The position numbers were made by a program, and so were the translations under genes. A stretch of DNA of 33,568 bases from Hyphomicrobium sp. (lineage in GTDB: Bacteria > Pseudomonadota > Alphaproteobacteria > Rhizobiales > Hyphomicrobiaceae). Positions 26,393-33,568 of this stretch are shown piece after piece. How positions within the stretch are numbered: position 1 is the first letter of the stretch; the number at the start of each line of letters is the position of its first letter. Location of the stretch: the NCBI GenBank assembly GCA_019748215.1, contig JAIEPV010000195.1, positions 1-33,568 on the forward strand, given 5' to 3'. The notes beneath the pieces are model-generated. The model saw only the letters and a program-made list of their open reading frames with translations. It did no database searches and was not told the origin of the DNA.

Positions 26393-27079
26393 ATGGTTGT
26401 GCGTCATGCCCGGTTTGCGGTTTCAATCGCCGCCCTGATTGTCTCGGGGTTAGCGCTATGGGGCTGCGCCACCGGAGGCGACACCGTTTTCGTCGCCAAG
26501 GATGAACCATGGCGCGCCGCTGAAGAGCGCGCCTGCATGGCGTCTGGGTCAGTGCGGCAAACGACATTTCTGCGCGGCCGCTCGGCACTGAATGGACCGA
26601 GTACGTGCGGCGCCGAAGCTCCCTTTGAAATGTCGGCAGCGGACGGAGGTCGCGTGGCGTTGCGGCCGGCCGCCATGCTGCGCTGCCCAATGATCCCGCA
26701 GGTCGATCGCTGGGTGCGTGATGTCGTCGAGCCTGCGGCGCGGGCCCATTTGGGCCAGTCAGTCATCGAACTGACGGTCGCTGCGTCCTATGCCTGCCGG
26801 GCCATGAATCATGTTTCCGGTGCCCGTTTGTCGGAACATGGGTATGCCAACGCTGTCGACATCTCGATTTTCACGCTGGAAAGCGGCGAGCGGATCACGG
26901 TCAAAGGCGGCTGGAACGGCACCGCCCGCGAGCGTGCATTCTTGCGCTCGGTCCACGATGGAGCTTGCGAAAACTTCACGACGGTTCTCGGCCCGAACTA
27001 CGATTCCAATCACGCCGACCACTTCCACATGGATCTCGCTCGTCACGGTCGCGATGGCTTGATGCGGATCTGCAAATAG
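26393..27079 (+). CDS. Extensin-like lipoprotein
   Basis: A 228-residue protein of the extensin-like C-terminal family (PF06904). The N-terminus is a lipoprotein signal (VSIAALIVSGLALWGC, lipobox LWGC with Cys near residue 25). The conserved domain includes LRCPMIPQVDRWV, MNHVSGARLSEHGYANAVDIS and NHADHFHMDLARHGRDGLM, whose His and Asp residues recall the zinc-carboxypeptidase / VanY-type peptidase fold. Rhizobiales members are thought to act on or bind peptidoglycan. The ATG at 26393 is chosen because it starts the signal peptide; its ribosome site is weak. Confidence 0.86.
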   Translation: MVVRHARFAVSIAALIVSGLALWGCATGGDTVFVAKDEPWRAAEERACMASGSVRQTTFLRGRSALNGPSTCGAEAPFEMSAADGGRVALRPAAMLRCPMIPQVDRWVRDVVEPAARAHLGQSVIELTVAASYACRAMNHVSGARLSEHGYANAVDISIFTLESGERITVKGGWNGTARERAFLRSVHDGACENFTTVLGPNYDSNHADHFHMDLARHGRDGLMRICK

Positions 27080-27380
27080 GCCGCCGATTGACCCCGCGAG
27101 GTGGCGTTTTTGATGTCGATAAATTTAGGCGCGCCAAAGAACATCGTCGGCTAAGCTGGTCGGCAATCGTCAACGCGATCGCGCTTGGACGCGGCTGCCG
27201 CTAAAGTCTGTGTGTTTTTAGCGGACCGATGGATCAACCCTAGCTCTTAGTTTTGTCGTGCTTCTTTTAGGGAACCCGGTTTCCACTTTTGCGGAAGCAC
27301 TCGACCTCTTAGTTTTGTCGTGCTTCTTCTCGGAAAACCGGTTTCCACTTTTCCGGAAGCACTCTAGCGACGGACTTGCG
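27080..27380. other. Intergenic region with tandem hairpin repeats
   Basis: About 300 bases. The second half is filled by the two-copy 62-base repeat at 27244-27367. The first half shows nothing I can name. Confidence 0.5.
27244..27367. repeat. Two tandem 62-base Rhizobiales-type hairpin repeats
   Basis: Copies at 27244-27305 and 27306-27367 share CTCTTAGTTTTGTCGTGCTTC, then an ACCGGTTTCCAC core, then GGAAGCACTC. In copy 2 the arms GTGCTTC/GAAGCAC (7 bp) and CGGAAAA/TTTTCCG (7 bp) fold into one hairpin (27320-27362). The ACCGGTTT-with-TTTTCC motif recalls intergenic palindromes abundant in Bradyrhizobium and relatives. The copies lie just upstream of the TerB-J gene. Confidence 0.85.
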
Positions 27381-28118
27381 ATGGCCTGGCACGCTGTAAA
27401 ATACGCCCTTGGCTTGAGTGAAGGCGGCGGCCTTCGCGGCGCCATCGACCAATTGAAATCCAGCCTCGGCCTCGATGAACCACGCGGCGAGCGCTCGGCG
27501 TCATCGAGCATTGCCTTCACGATCGCGGTCGTCGGTTTGTCGGCCAAGATGAGTAAGGCGGACGGCGTTTCGACCGAGGTCGAAGCACATGCCTTCGAGC
27601 AGCAGTTCGCCGTGCCGGACCGTGAAATGGCCAATGTGCGGCGGCTGTACGCATTGGCCAGCCAGGATGTTGCTGGTTTTGAGACGTACGCCGAAAGCAT
27701 CGCCCGCCTGCTCGCCGACGATGCCGACCTCAAGACGTCGGTGCTCGAATGCCTGTTTCACATCGCCACCGCCGACGGCGTGCTGCACCCGGCCGAAGAC
27801 ACCTATCTCGCCGAGGTGGCGAAAATCCTCGGGTTTTCTGATTGCGCGTTTCGCTGCATCCGCCGCGCGTTCGTCGTCGATCCCGACAGCCCCTACGAAG
27901 TTCTCGACGTGGCACCGGACGCGAGCGATCCCGACATCAAGTCGCGGTATCGCGAACTGGTGAAACAGCATCACCCGGATGCGCTGGTTGCCAAAGGCGT
28001 ACCGCCGGAATTTCTGGCGGCCGCCGAACGACGTCTGGCGGCGATCACGTCGGCCTATGAGGCAGTGCTGATCGATCGCGGTCAACGTACGGCGCGCGAG
28101 CTGGAGCGAAGCACGTGA
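27381..28118 (+). CDS. TerB and J-domain protein (DjlA-like)
   Basis: A 245-residue protein with an N-terminal TerB-like domain (about 35-150, with VVGLSAKMSKADG and FHIATADGVLHPAED, acidic metal-binding-like loops) and a C-terminal J domain with the HPD motif (SPYEVLDVAPDASD; YRELVKQHHPDAL). It lacks the N-terminal membrane helix of E. coli DjlA, so it is cytosolic. It should recruit DnaK to a site set by the TerB domain. The ATG at 27381 is chosen because an upstream start would read through the repeats. Its stop overlaps the GTG of the amidase (GTGA), so the two are coupled. Confidence 0.9.
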   Translation: MAWHAVKYALGLSEGGGLRGAIDQLKSSLGLDEPRGERSASSSIAFTIAVVGLSAKMSKADGVSTEVEAHAFEQQFAVPDREMANVRRLYALASQDVAGFETYAESIARLLADDADLKTSVLECLFHIATADGVLHPAEDTYLAEVAKILGFSDCAFRCIRRAFVVDPDSPYEVLDVAPDASDPDIKSRYRELVKQHHPDALVAKGVPPEFLAAAERRLAAITSAYEAVLIDRGQRTARELERST

Positions 28119-28897
28119 CGTTCGTTGCCGATAGCCGAACCGTGTCGCAGGTCCGGCCTGCGGCCAATGTCGAAGCGCGGCGGGGTACGCGACGCATTTC
28201 CCTGCTCATCCTGCACTACACCGGCATGTCGTCAGCGGAAAAGGCAATCGATTGGCTGGCGCGTGCCGAAAGCCAGGTCTCGTGCCACTACGTCGTCGAC
28301 GATCACGGAGCGATCACACAAATGGTGCCGGAGGGACTGCGCGCGTGGCATGCTGGCGTGTCGTACTGGCGCGGCGAAACCGATATCAATTCGTGCTCGA
28401 TCGGGATCGAGATTCAAAATCCCGGTCATGCACACGGCTATCCGGACTTTTCCGCTGAACAGATGCGCGGCGTCATGGCGCTGAGCCGCGATATTGTTGA
28501 TCGCCATGCGCTGGCGCCAGATGCCGTGCTGGCGCATTCCGATATCGCGCCTGAGCGCAAAGTCGATCCCGGTGAAAAATTCGACTGGTCGCAGATGGCA
28601 GCAGCCGGCATCGGGCTTCATGTTCGCGCTGCACCGATTCGGTCTGATGACATCGGATTGGAATTCGGTAGCCTCGATCATCGTGTAACGGCGGCGCAGG
28701 AGAAGCTGCGGCGGTTTGGCTACGATGCTCCGTTCAGTGGATGCCTTGATGATGCGACGAGCAAAATCCTGCGGGCATTTCAATTGCATTTCCGCCAGCA
28801 ACGCGTCGATGGGCGGCTCGATGCATCGACGGAGATGACCCTCGCCCGCGTGCTTGCCGCAGCCGGCCAAATGCCGGGTACGGCGGCGCTTGCTTGA
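28115..28897 (+). CDS. N-acetylmuramoyl-L-alanine amidase (AmpD-like) with C-terminal peptidoglycan-binding domain
   Basis: A 260-residue zinc amidase of the Amidase_2 family. The zinc site is visible in LLILHYTGM (His), VLAHSDIAPERKVDPGEKFDW (His and Asp), with the catalytic Glu in SIGIEIQNPGH. A C-terminal helical domain (about 185-250, VTAAQEKLRRFGYDAPFSG) resembles PG_binding_1. No signal peptide is present, which suits recycling of 1,6-anhydro-muropeptides (AmpD/AmpD-like); export by another route is possible. It starts with GTG inside the stop of the TerB-J gene. The pairing of a co-chaperone and amidase is a recurring Rhizobiales arrangement. Confidence 0.9.
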   Translation: MTFVADSRTVSQVRPAANVEARRGTRRISLLILHYTGMSSAEKAIDWLARAESQVSCHYVVDDHGAITQMVPEGLRAWHAGVSYWRGETDINSCSIGIEIQNPGHAHGYPDFSAEQMRGVMALSRDIVDRHALAPDAVLAHSDIAPERKVDPGEKFDWSQMAAAGIGLHVRAAPIRSDDIGLEFGSLDHRVTAAQEKLRRFGYDAPFSGCLDDATSKILRAFQLHFRQQRVDGRLDASTEMTLARVLAAAGQMPGTAALA

Positions 28898-28960
28898 CGG
28901 ATATCCGTTTTGAGCGCCTATGCCGATCGCAATAACGTGCGAATGATGGATCGCCGCTGA

Positions 28961-30634
28961 ATGCGTGCATTGAAAACAGAAACCATCGTCGTCGCTGCGT
29001 CCGTTTGGATGGCGCTGGCGCTTAACAGTCCGTTCTGGCTTCGATTCTATCGAGCGGTCGAACCGAATGGCATCAGTGATTGGCTGTTTCTCGCCGTTGC
29101 GGTCGTCGGCGTGGTTGCATGCAATGCGATGATCTTGATGATCATCGCCCATCGGCCCGTGTTTCGCGTCGTGATGGCCGTCGTGCTGCCGGTGACGGCC
29201 GCTGCCAGTTATTTCATGGGGCAATATGGCATCATCATCGACGGCAGCATGATCCGCAATGCGATCGAGACCGACACGCGCGAAGCCGGCGATCTGATTT
29301 CGGCCAGCCTGATCGTGTACGTCTTGGTCCTCGGAGTTCTGCCGGCGGTCGCTCTGTGGTTCGTGCCGTGGCAGCCGCGGCCGTTGCGCGACCGTATCGT
29401 CGCGGCATTTAAGACGAGCGCTGTTGTGCTGCCATTGCTGGGCATTCTTGCCTATCCGTTTTTTGGAAACTTTTTGTCGGTGTTGCGCGAGCACAAAGAG
29501 GTGCGTATGGCGCTGACGCCGGCCAATGTGATTTCAGGATTGCTGCACTACGCCAACCAACAGCGCCGAACCATAGCCGCTCCATTGCAGAGCTATGGCG
29601 ACGATGCCGTCCGGCGACCGAGTGCTGGCGGCAATCTGCGGCCTCGGCTGTTCGTGATCGTCGTCGGTGAGTCGGCGCGGGCCGAACAGTTCAGTTTGAA
29701 CGGCTACGCGCGGCCAACGACCCCTCGATTGGCTGAGATCAGCGGCCTCGTGAATTATCCGAATGCCTCGTCGTGCAGCACCGATACGGCGCACTCGGTG
29801 CCGTGCATGTTTTCAGGACTCGGGTGGGCGAACTTTTCAGTTCCGGCAGCAGCGCTGCGCGAAAACCTGCTGGACGTCTTGCGCCGCGCCGGGTTCGACG
29901 TGATCTGGCGGGACAATCAATCTGGCTGCAAAGGTGTGTGCGCTCGCATTGTCACCCAAAACCTGAGCACGCAGGCGCGCGACACCAGCGCGATGACAGA
30001 CGAAACGCATGACGACGTCTTGCTCGATGGTCTGCGCGAGCAGATCGCAACGCTGTCGCGCGATACGGTGTTGGTTTTGCACATGATGGGCAGTCATGGT
30101 CCGGCCTATTGGAAGCGCGTTCCGGCTACCTTCGCCGTTTTCCAGCCGGTGTGCAGGGAGATCGAGTTCAGCCGCTGCACACCGCAAGAGCTGATCAACG
30201 CCTACGACAACACCATCCACTACACCGATCACGTACTGGCGCAGCTGATCGATACGCTTGACGGCGCGTCGACCCTCAATGTCGATGCCGCCATGATCTA
30301 CCTGTCTGATCACGGCGAGAGCCTTGGTGAACGCAATCTGTATCTGCACGGGATGCCGTTTGCGATTGCGCCGAGCCAGCAAACGCACATCCCGATGCTG
30401 ACCTGGCTGTCACCGGGGTTCGAGGAGCGGGTGATGCTCGATCACGCGTGCCTGCAAAAATCAGCGGATGCCAGCATCAGCCACGATCATCTTTTCCACT
30501 CGGTTCTGGGCGTGCTCGACGTGGCAACCCGCGTCTACGATCCGGCGCTGGATATTTACCACGCCTGCCGAACGACGGCTGTGAGCGGTGGCGGGCAGTC
30601 CGTGCCTGTCAGGCCAGCGTCGCACGTGCGGTGA
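28961..30634 (+). CDS. Phosphoethanolamine transferase (EptA/MCR type)
   Basis: A 557-residue inner-membrane enzyme that transfers phosphoethanolamine to lipid A or a similar acceptor. Residues 1-200 contain about five membrane helices; the periplasmic sulfatase-like domain follows. Visible are VVGESARAEQFSLNGYARPTTPRL (metal Glu), SCSTDTAHSVPCMFSG (nucleophile Thr; the family normally has GTATA), HMMGSHGPAYWKRVP (His) and YLSDHGESLGE (Asp and His). Cysteines in CSTDTA, CMFS and CKGVC support the usual disulfides. In many Gram-negatives such enzymes lower polymyxin binding; that is a family property, not shown here. It follows the amidase by about 60 bases. Confidence 0.92.
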   Translation: MRALKTETIVVAASVWMALALNSPFWLRFYRAVEPNGISDWLFLAVAVVGVVACNAMILMIIAHRPVFRVVMAVVLPVTAAASYFMGQYGIIIDGSMIRNAIETDTREAGDLISASLIVYVLVLGVLPAVALWFVPWQPRPLRDRIVAAFKTSAVVLPLLGILAYPFFGNFLSVLREHKEVRMALTPANVISGLLHYANQQRRTIAAPLQSYGDDAVRRPSAGGNLRPRLFVIVVGESARAEQFSLNGYARPTTPRLAEISGLVNYPNASSCSTDTAHSVPCMFSGLGWANFSVPAAALRENLLDVLRRAGFDVIWRDNQSGCKGVCARIVTQNLSTQARDTSAMTDETHDDVLLDGLREQIATLSRDTVLVLHMMGSHGPAYWKRVPATFAVFQPVCREIEFSRCTPQELINAYDNTIHYTDHVLAQLIDTLDGASTLNVDAAMIYLSDHGESLGERNLYLHGMPFAIAPSQQTHIPMLTWLSPGFEERVMLDHACLQKSADASISHDHLFHSVLGVLDVATRVYDPALDIYHACRTTAVSGGGQSVPVRPASHVR

Positions 30635-30777
30635 GTCGATTGTGCGCCTGCGGCACGCGGGACGGGCCCGAAATGCGGTGCGGGCCCCATGCGAAAAAAT
30701 ACTTATCCCCGCGCTTTGCGACTGGTGCATGATCTCATCTGAGGTCAATTTTAGCGGTCGGAAAACGCGGTCAGCCT

Positions 30778-31608
30778 ATGAAACTCAATTACCTAGCTCT
30801 GTTTGGCCTAATCATCGCGACGATCACGGCGTCCGTGGCGATGGCCGAGGCGATCGGTCCGGTTTCGCCGGATGCCGATTTTACGGCGTATCAGGTGACT
30901 CAGGCCTTGTTCACCGCAAAGCCCGGCGAGCGCGTTGATTTTTCTGGCCATGACCTGACCTATCTCGACCTATCAGACCTGGATTTCAAAGGCGCAACCT
31001 TGGCGCGCTCGGATTTTTACGGGGCTGACTTCACCGGATCAAATCTTTCGGGTGTTGATCTATCGAACACGCGGCTCGACCGGACGGTGCTGATCCGCGC
31101 AAATTTATCCGGCGCGAATTTGACCGGGGCGACTATCCTGCGGCCGACGATTTACGGCGATTCGTCGTCGAAACTGTCAGACGCCCCATTGTTTGCAGGG
31201 GCGAATTTGACGGCAATTCACGTTCAGGCCGATCTCTCTGGCGCTGATTTTCGCGGCGCCGATTTGACGCGCGCCAACTTCAGCCCGCTCGAAGGGCGGC
31301 CCGGCCAAGGGACGCTGCAGACGCTGTCGCGAAATGTTTTGAAGTCGTGCGATTTTTCTGGAGCGCGGCTGCAGGGCGCGGATTTAACTCGCGCGGTGCT
31401 GTGGTTCTCGCGCTTCACCGGAGCCGATTTGCGCCGCGCCAATCTGGCGGGCGCCGATTTGTCGAATGCCGATTTTTCAGGCGCAGACTTGACCGACGCC
31501 GACGTTACGGGCGCCGATCTCGACGGCACAAATTTTCTGGGCGCCCGCGGACTTGAGACGGTGAAGGGGTGGGCCGAGGCGATCAATGCCGATCGCGCGC
31601 GGCGCTGA
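30778..31608 (+). CDS. Exported pentapeptide-repeat protein
   Basis: A 276-residue protein with a signal peptide (YLALFGLIIATITASVAMAEA, cleavage near residue 24). Two blocks of pentapeptide repeats (A-[DN]-L/F-x-x) follow: about residues 55-120 (ANLSG, ANLTG) and 140-265 (ADLSG ADFRG ADLTR; ADLSN ADFSG ADLTD), separated by a non-repeat insert with SSSKLSDAP. The right-handed quadrilateral beta-helix is a binding scaffold. Location is periplasmic. Unlike Qnr or McbG types it is exported, so DNA gyrase protection is unlikely. No co-transcribed partner is evident. Confidence 0.88.
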   Translation: MKLNYLALFGLIIATITASVAMAEAIGPVSPDADFTAYQVTQALFTAKPGERVDFSGHDLTYLDLSDLDFKGATLARSDFYGADFTGSNLSGVDLSNTRLDRTVLIRANLSGANLTGATILRPTIYGDSSSKLSDAPLFAGANLTAIHVQADLSGADFRGADLTRANFSPLEGRPGQGTLQTLSRNVLKSCDFSGARLQGADLTRAVLWFSRFTGADLRRANLAGADLSNADFSGADLTDADVTGADLDGTNFLGARGLETVKGWAEAINADRARR

Positions 31609-31697
31609 GATCGATTTTTTCTCCGCATTTATCACCACGCGGACCATAAACGCGACGGCCGAAACACGGCGTTAAGCGACCAAATGGATGCGCTAAC

Positions 31698-31751
31698 GAA
31701 ACCGGAATTCGGTTTCATTCGTTGCAGTTATGTGGCTCACTCAATTGAGTG
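31698..31751. repeat. Two adjacent palindromes upstream of the Cys-rich gene
   Basis: GAAACCG (31698-31704) pairs with CGGTTTC (31710-31716) around GAATT. The perfect 14-base palindrome CACTCAATTGAGTG follows at 31738-31751. GCTAACGAA occurs at 31692 and again near 31770 as a short direct repeat. They could be operator sites of a dimeric regulator for the 31856 gene or remnants of a mobile hairpin repeat. Confidence 0.6.
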
Positions 31752-31855
31752 CTTCACTGCGTTGCTTCGCTAACGAACTGTTCAGCGTCCCCGGTAAATC
31801 AGAAGCAACGCGTGGTTGATCGCCTCTTCACTGCGAGAGGCACACGGAGGTTGCA

Positions 31856-32161
31856 ATGGCCGAACGATCCCAGTGGGCAAGATCTTCATTCTCAATTGTG
31901 GCCGTGGGTACCGCTGTATGTGCTGTAGCGCTCGCAGCATCGAGTGGCAGCGAGGCATCGAGCGCGCGCGTCAAGTTTGCGTGCGCAAGGGACTACTACG
32001 CGCATTGCCGCGCCTTTGATCCCAACAGTCCGGAAGTCCGGTCCTGCATGCGGGCGGCCGGCGAAAAACTGTCGACGCGGTGTGTCAATGCGCTGCTGGC
32101 GGAGGGGGAAGTGTCTCCAAAGGAAGTTGCTCAGCGAAGTGAGGCCGCTGGCCGCCATTAA
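31856..32161 (+). CDS. Small secreted Cys-rich protein
   Basis: A 101-residue protein with a signal-type N-terminus (FSIVAVGTAVCAVALAASSG). The mature part has four cysteines: Cys43, Cys51, Cys64 and Cys76, in ACARDYYAHC, VRSCMRAAG and LSTRCVNALLAEGEVS. This C-x7-C-x12-C-x11-C layout recurs in small Rhizobiales secreted proteins, probably as two disulfides. GGAGG lies six bases before the ATG, and a 6-bp hairpin (31822-31827 with 31836-31841) lies just before that. Function is not known. Confidence 0.8.
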   Translation: MAERSQWARSSFSIVAVGTAVCAVALAASSGSEASSARVKFACARDYYAHCRAFDPNSPEVRSCMRAAGEKLSTRCVNALLAEGEVSPKEVAQRSEAAGRH

Positions 32162-32260
32162 GCATTCAGGATGCGACCGATTGCAAATGAGCCAGCCGTG
32201 TTGAGTGACGCGGTTTTTCCGGCGGACACAGCGCGCAGGCGGGATGGTTGCGAGTTAGCC

Positions 32261-32289
32261 TTGACCGCGAGCACTGAGCGTTCTTTAAG
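32261..32289 (+). promoter_or_regulatory. rnpB promoter
   Basis: TTGACC (32261-32266) and TTTAAG (32284-32289) are separated by 17 bases, and the RNA 5' end inferred from helix P1 lies six bases downstream. The -35 box is strong and the -10 box is weak. Confidence 0.65.
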
Positions 32290-32294
32290 TTGCC

Positions 32295-32750
<456 letters not shown>

Positions 32751-32774
32751 TTTCTGCCCGATGGCTGCCGCGTA

Positions 32775-32838
32775 GAGAGCGTTTTCCGACGAAGTGGATC
32801 CCGGTTCGTCGTCAGAAAATGCGACAAAGAAAACGGCT
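32775..32838. repeat. Rhizobiales-type hairpin repeat after rnpB
   Basis: GCGTTTTCCGACGAA, then a GGATCCCGG core, then TTCGTCGTCAGAAAATGC forms an imperfect inverted repeat (arms CGACGAA/TTCGTCG). The pattern of TTTTCCGACGAAGTGGA with a CCGGTTCG centre is a known type of dispersed palindrome in Rhizobiales. It lies between rnpB and the convergent DUF2189 gene and may double as a transcription end. Confidence 0.65.
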
Positions 32839-32863
32839 AGAGCGCCAGCCGGACTGTGCGGCC

Positions 32864-33568
32864 TCAATCGGCGACGAGCTTGCGATAGAGATGCCATGTG
32901 GTGTGGCCGAGGACGGGCAGCACCACGGTCAAGCCGACGAACATCGGCAGCGACCCCAACAGCAAGCTCGTGACGACGACGATGCCCCAACTCGCAATGA
33001 CGATGGGGTTTTCGATCGCCGCGCGGAGAGATGTGCGAACCGCAACCGCCGCGCCGATATTGCGATCAACCAGCATCGGGAACGACACCGTGCTGATTGC
33101 CAGCACGACCACTGCGAACAGTAGTCCGACGAGATTGCCGACGATCATCAATTGGCGGCCAGCGTCCGTGGTTGTCACGTCGCTAAAGAACTGTTCGAGC
33201 GACGTGGGCGGCGTTGGCCCGAAGTGCTGCGTGTAAATCGTTTGCGCGGTGTAGAGCCAGCCAAAAAACAGCACGGCCAGCACGCTGCCAAGCCGCATGA
33301 TGGCGCCGATGGACGGCGAATTGCGAACCTCCAAAGCCTTCGCGACGGAGACTGCCAGGCCGCGTTCGCGGCGGCGGCTGAGTTCATAGAGGCCGATGGC
33401 GGCGGCGGGACCAACAAGAGCGAACCCGGTGACGAACGGATAGATCAGTGGCAGCACGCCATAGCCGAACGCGAGCCGGTACAAAATGATGCCGATCACG
33501 GGATAGATGAGGCACAGGAAGAAGGCGTGCGACGGCATAGCAGAGAAGTCGTCGATGCCTTTGATGAT
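32864..33568 (-). CDS. DUF2189 integral membrane protein (5' end outside the window)
   Basis: 235 codons are visible. The frame stays open to the window edge through GIDDFSAMPSHAFFLCLIYP, the start of the family's first conserved segment, so the true start lies upstream. About six membrane segments are present (for example IYPFVTGFALVGPAAAIGL, IGAIMRLGSVLAVLFFGW, LMIVGNLVGLLFAVVVLAI). VLGHTTWHLYRKLV ends the protein. This is the DUF2189 family of predicted integral membrane proteins; in some genomes it lies near cytochrome oxidase genes. Function is unknown. Confidence 0.85.
   Translation of the reverse strand: MIKGIDDFSAMPSHAFFLCLIYPVIGIILYRLAFGYGVLPLIYPFVTGFALVGPAAAIGLYELSRRRERGLAVSVAKALEVRNSPSIGAIMRLGSVLAVLFFGWLYTAQTIYTQHFGPTPPTSLEQFFSDVTTTDAGRQLMIVGNLVGLLFAVVVLAISTVSFPMLVDRNIGAAVAVRTSLRAAIENPIVIASWGIVVVTSLLLGSLPMFVGLTVVLPVLGHTTWHLYRKLVAD

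Noticed and set aside
27258-27380. Upstream extension of the TerB-J protein
   Set aside because: Reads through the tandem hairpin repeats and adds 41 residues unrelated to the family.
28232-29494. Minus-strand open frame of 420 codons across the amidase and EptA genes
   Set aside because: Covers two clear plus-strand genes. Its composition (His, Arg, Asp, Gln) is that of a codon-bias shadow, with no recognisable domain.
30655-30700. Hairpin GGGCCCG/CGGGCCC after the EptA-type gene
   Set aside because: The stem is good but no T-run follows on either strand and the loop is 10 bases, so I do not call it a terminator.

Overview
The window reads as a chromosomal segment of an alphaproteobacterium of the order Hyphomicrobiales (Rhizobiales). 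Four things support this: the gene order purM / DUF2066 protein / CDP-alcohol phosphatidyltransferase / AI-2E permease / hdaA / ppk / ppx and divergent rnd-aspS; hairpin-forming intergenic repeats of the kind scattered through Rhizobiales genomes; a GGAAC-N17-CGTT promoter of the alphaproteobacterial general-stress sigma factor (EcfG) type; and a PqqA peptide of the Methylobacterium/Hyphomicrobium type. The PqqA peptide hints at PQQ-dependent (possibly methylotrophic) metabolism. No phage, insertion sequence, integrase or CRISPR array is visible.

Layout. 1-3.2 kb: partial dctA, a 63-residue protein of unknown function and a cytochrome P450, all on the minus strand. 3.4-5.8 kb: a minus-strand purine operon, purM, then a dihydrofolate-reductase-like gene, then purN. 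6.0-15.1 kb: a plus-strand run with a DUF2066 exported protein, a CDP-alcohol phosphatidyltransferase, an AI-2E family permease, hdaA (control of replication initiation), the polyphosphate pair ppk/ppx and a DnaJ/CbpA-type co-chaperone. 15.1-18.3 kb: divergent rnd and aspS. 18.3-21.3 kb: an exported alpha/beta hydrolase, two tandem 98-residue secreted paralogues that each carry a near-identical terminator, a lone 29-residue pqqA, and an exported thioredoxin-fold protein resembling eukaryotic ERp18/AGR proteins. 21.3-23.6 kb: an alkaline-ceramidase family membrane protein with all metal ligands present, tRNA-Leu(UAA), a DUF892 ferritin-like stress protein behind a small membrane ORF and an EcfG-type promoter, and a small conserved membrane protein. 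23.6-26.1 kb: an FAD monooxygenase, an NDUFS6-like zinc-finger protein and an alpha/beta hydrolase. 26.4-30.6 kb: envelope genes, namely an extensin-like lipoprotein, a TerB-J-domain protein overlapping an AmpD-type amidase, and an EptA-type phosphoethanolamine transferase. 30.8-33.6 kb: a pentapeptide-repeat protein, a small Cys-rich secreted protein, the RNase P RNA gene and a partial DUF2189 membrane protein.

Most of the window is conserved core chromosome. The parts most worth a second look are the short ones: the orphan pqqA, the duplicated gene-plus-terminator unit beside it, the AGR/ERp18-like protein next to a ceramidase-type protein, and the stress-promoter / small ORF / DUF892 unit.
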